From: JBMORL01 sp049322335
GTDB taxonomy: Bacteria > Bacteroidota > Bacteroidia > Flavobacteriales_D > UBA2798
Direction: 5' to 3'
Length of the DNA: 64,000 bases
Assembly: GCA_049322335.1 (NCBI GenBank)
Contig: JBMORL010000077.1
Location: forward strand, 39,126 to 103,125
Part shown: positions 62,875 through 64,000 of the stretch, piece by piece
Layout: every line of letters starts with the position of its first letter
Position numbering within the stretch: position 1 is the first letter of the stretch
The notes under the pieces: model-generated
Databases searched by the model: none
What the model was told of the DNA's origin: nothing
The model's input: only the letters and a program-made list of their open reading frames with translations
Translations under genes and position numbers: made by a program

Positions 62875-63975
62875 ATGCGGTTAAATTACTTATGTTTAAT
62901 TTTTATTATTTGGTTTAATTCCAATTGTAAATTGGAATCACAAATATTACCTCGAAAGAACTATGATGTTTTTTTTAAAAACCAATTAAAAAATTTGGTT
63001 GTTGATTTCCAAACACATCAAAGTATTATCTCAAATAAATTAGAAAAAATAGATTACAATGTGGTTCATTCTTTCGTGAATAATTATGGAAAACATTTAA
63101 TTCAATACTCGGACACTTCCATGTATAATTTTTATGCGATTGGGAGAATTAGTGATGATGTTAACCAGAGTACATACGTTGTTTTGGAGCAATTTATTTC
63201 AAACGATTATATCAGATGGTCATATCTAATTTTTGTTTATGATCTTAGGGAAAATTATGTTATAAGTAGTACCGATTTAGGTGGATTTGGTTCTCCCAAA
63301 AACATTATGAATTATTTTACTTCAGGGATTTTATTTGATAATCAGGATTACATAATTTATAATGATGATTTGAATGAATACATATATAATTTATCAGGAT
63401 CTCATATTACAAATGAAGTGATAAAAGCTGATACCGGCATTTATTCTCTTGAAGATGCACTTGATATTCTAAGTAGGGGAGAAAAAATAAACTCAAATTA
63501 TAATTTGACTGATCAATTTAGCCACCAATATCCATTAGTACAAAATTTTGATCTGTCGTTTTTTCAACATTCAAATGGACAGTTGCCTCTTAATGTATTT
63601 TACCATAATATTGATCTTGATAGTACAATACAAGCGAAGTATATCGGCAAATCTGATTTTCGGTTATTTATTGTTGACAAATTAAAATTACAGGATAGGC
63701 ATTTTATTATCATATGTGTTAATCAATCAAATTGCCACGATGGTAATGAGAAAGAATTAAATAAAAAATATGTACTTGCGTCTGAAATAGATACAAAAGG
63801 TAGTGCTAAAAAAACAGTAGAAATCGCACGCCTTGTCAGTGATAAATACCATGTCATCATTGACTATCAATGGGCGAAACTTAGTTATAGTAAAGATCAA
63901 TGGCAGATAATTACAGGCGGGTTTAAGGGAATTGGGAAAAATACTAATTTCATAAATTTTTTCGACAGTAAATAG
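62875..63975 (+). CDS. Exported protein, candidate immunity for the orphan tip
   Basis: 366 residues from the ATG at 62875, with a good ribosome binding site (AGAGGAG) inside the end of the orphan gene. The N-terminus MRLNYLCLIFIIWFNSNC is a signal, possibly of a lipoprotein (the residue before Cys18 is an unusual Asn). The mature part has strand and helix mix, aromatic- and Asn-rich, with SDTSMYNFYAIGRISDD and DRHFIIICVNQSNC. No family recognised. Its place right after an orphan tip suggests immunity, in the same manner as the 60390-60800 gene. Strongly AT-rich. Confidence 0.6.
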   Translation: MRLNYLCLIFIIWFNSNCKLESQILPRKNYDVFFKNQLKNLVVDFQTHQSIISNKLEKIDYNVVHSFVNNYGKHLIQYSDTSMYNFYAIGRISDDVNQSTYVVLEQFISNDYIRWSYLIFVYDLRENYVISSTDLGGFGSPKNIMNYFTSGILFDNQDYIIYNDDLNEYIYNLSGSHITNEVIKADTGIYSLEDALDILSRGEKINSNYNLTDQFSHQYPLVQNFDLSFFQHSNGQLPLNVFYHNIDLDSTIQAKYIGKSDFRLFIVDKLKLQDRHFIIICVNQSNCHDGNEKELNKKYVLASEIDTKGSAKKTVEIARLVSDKYHVIIDYQWAKLSYSKDQWQIITGGFKGIGKNTNFINFFDSK

Positions 63976-64000
63976 AGTAGTAGTACTGTCCCAAAATATC

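Overview
The window looks like a chromosome segment of a Bacteroidota (Bacteroidetes) bacterium, with moderate to low GC. The evidence is: TAnnTTTG-type -7 promoter boxes in front of many genes, LytTR regulators paired with a beta-propeller/Y_Y_Y sensor kinase, a SUF operon carrying DUF2480 and a DUF59 (SufT-like) gene, a PorE-like TPR/propeller/OmpA-like protein, and Rhs proteins of the Bacteroidetes type. No rRNA, tRNA or CRISPR array was seen.

Layout. (1) 1-5215: a tandem amidohydrolase (minus strand, running off the left edge), dxs, and a secreted hypothetical. (2) 5216-10717: two LytTR response regulators in a row, their 1005-residue sensor kinase, and a small lipoprotein closed by a strong terminator. 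(3) 10972-14257: an alpha-helical repeat protein convergent with a methyltransferase-thiL pair. (4) 14457-22356: the SUF Fe-S assembly operon (sufA-like, sufB, lipoprotein, sufC, sufD, sufS, sufE, lipoprotein, sufT-like, DUF2480), headed by a good promoter and a perfect palindrome at its predicted transcription start. Several dispersed intergenic repeats sit between its genes. (5) 22458-29986: a minus-strand run (hypothetical; rbfA, methyltransferase, LolC/E-type permease), then a PorE-like protein and an MsbA-type ABC exporter separated by a foldback repeat element. (6) About 30000-36143: a mobile-element-like block with an atypical tyrosine recombinase, an excisionase-like HTH protein, short direct repeats, an AT-rich three-gene minus-strand module containing a Cas2-like-fold protein, and an XRE regulator. 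(7) 36289-63975: a large co-directional locus of exported proteins built around Rhs shells.

The Rhs locus is the most interesting part. An outer-membrane beta-barrel protein, a secreted domain protein and a lipoprotein precede a 1900-residue SpvB/TcB-like shell protein, a split-off C-terminal-like piece, another secreted protein, and a 4171-residue Sec-exported Rhs protein. The giant protein contains a large insertion of YCF48-like propeller repeats and ends in a candidate zinc-metallopeptidase tip (HEAQH). It is followed by an exported small protein (candidate immunity), then by an orphan copy of the Rhs C-terminal core with an unrelated tip and its own exported candidate immunity protein. 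I read this as a polymorphic toxin locus with cassette-style tip exchange whose parts all carry Sec signals instead of type VI markers. That reading is inference from architecture.
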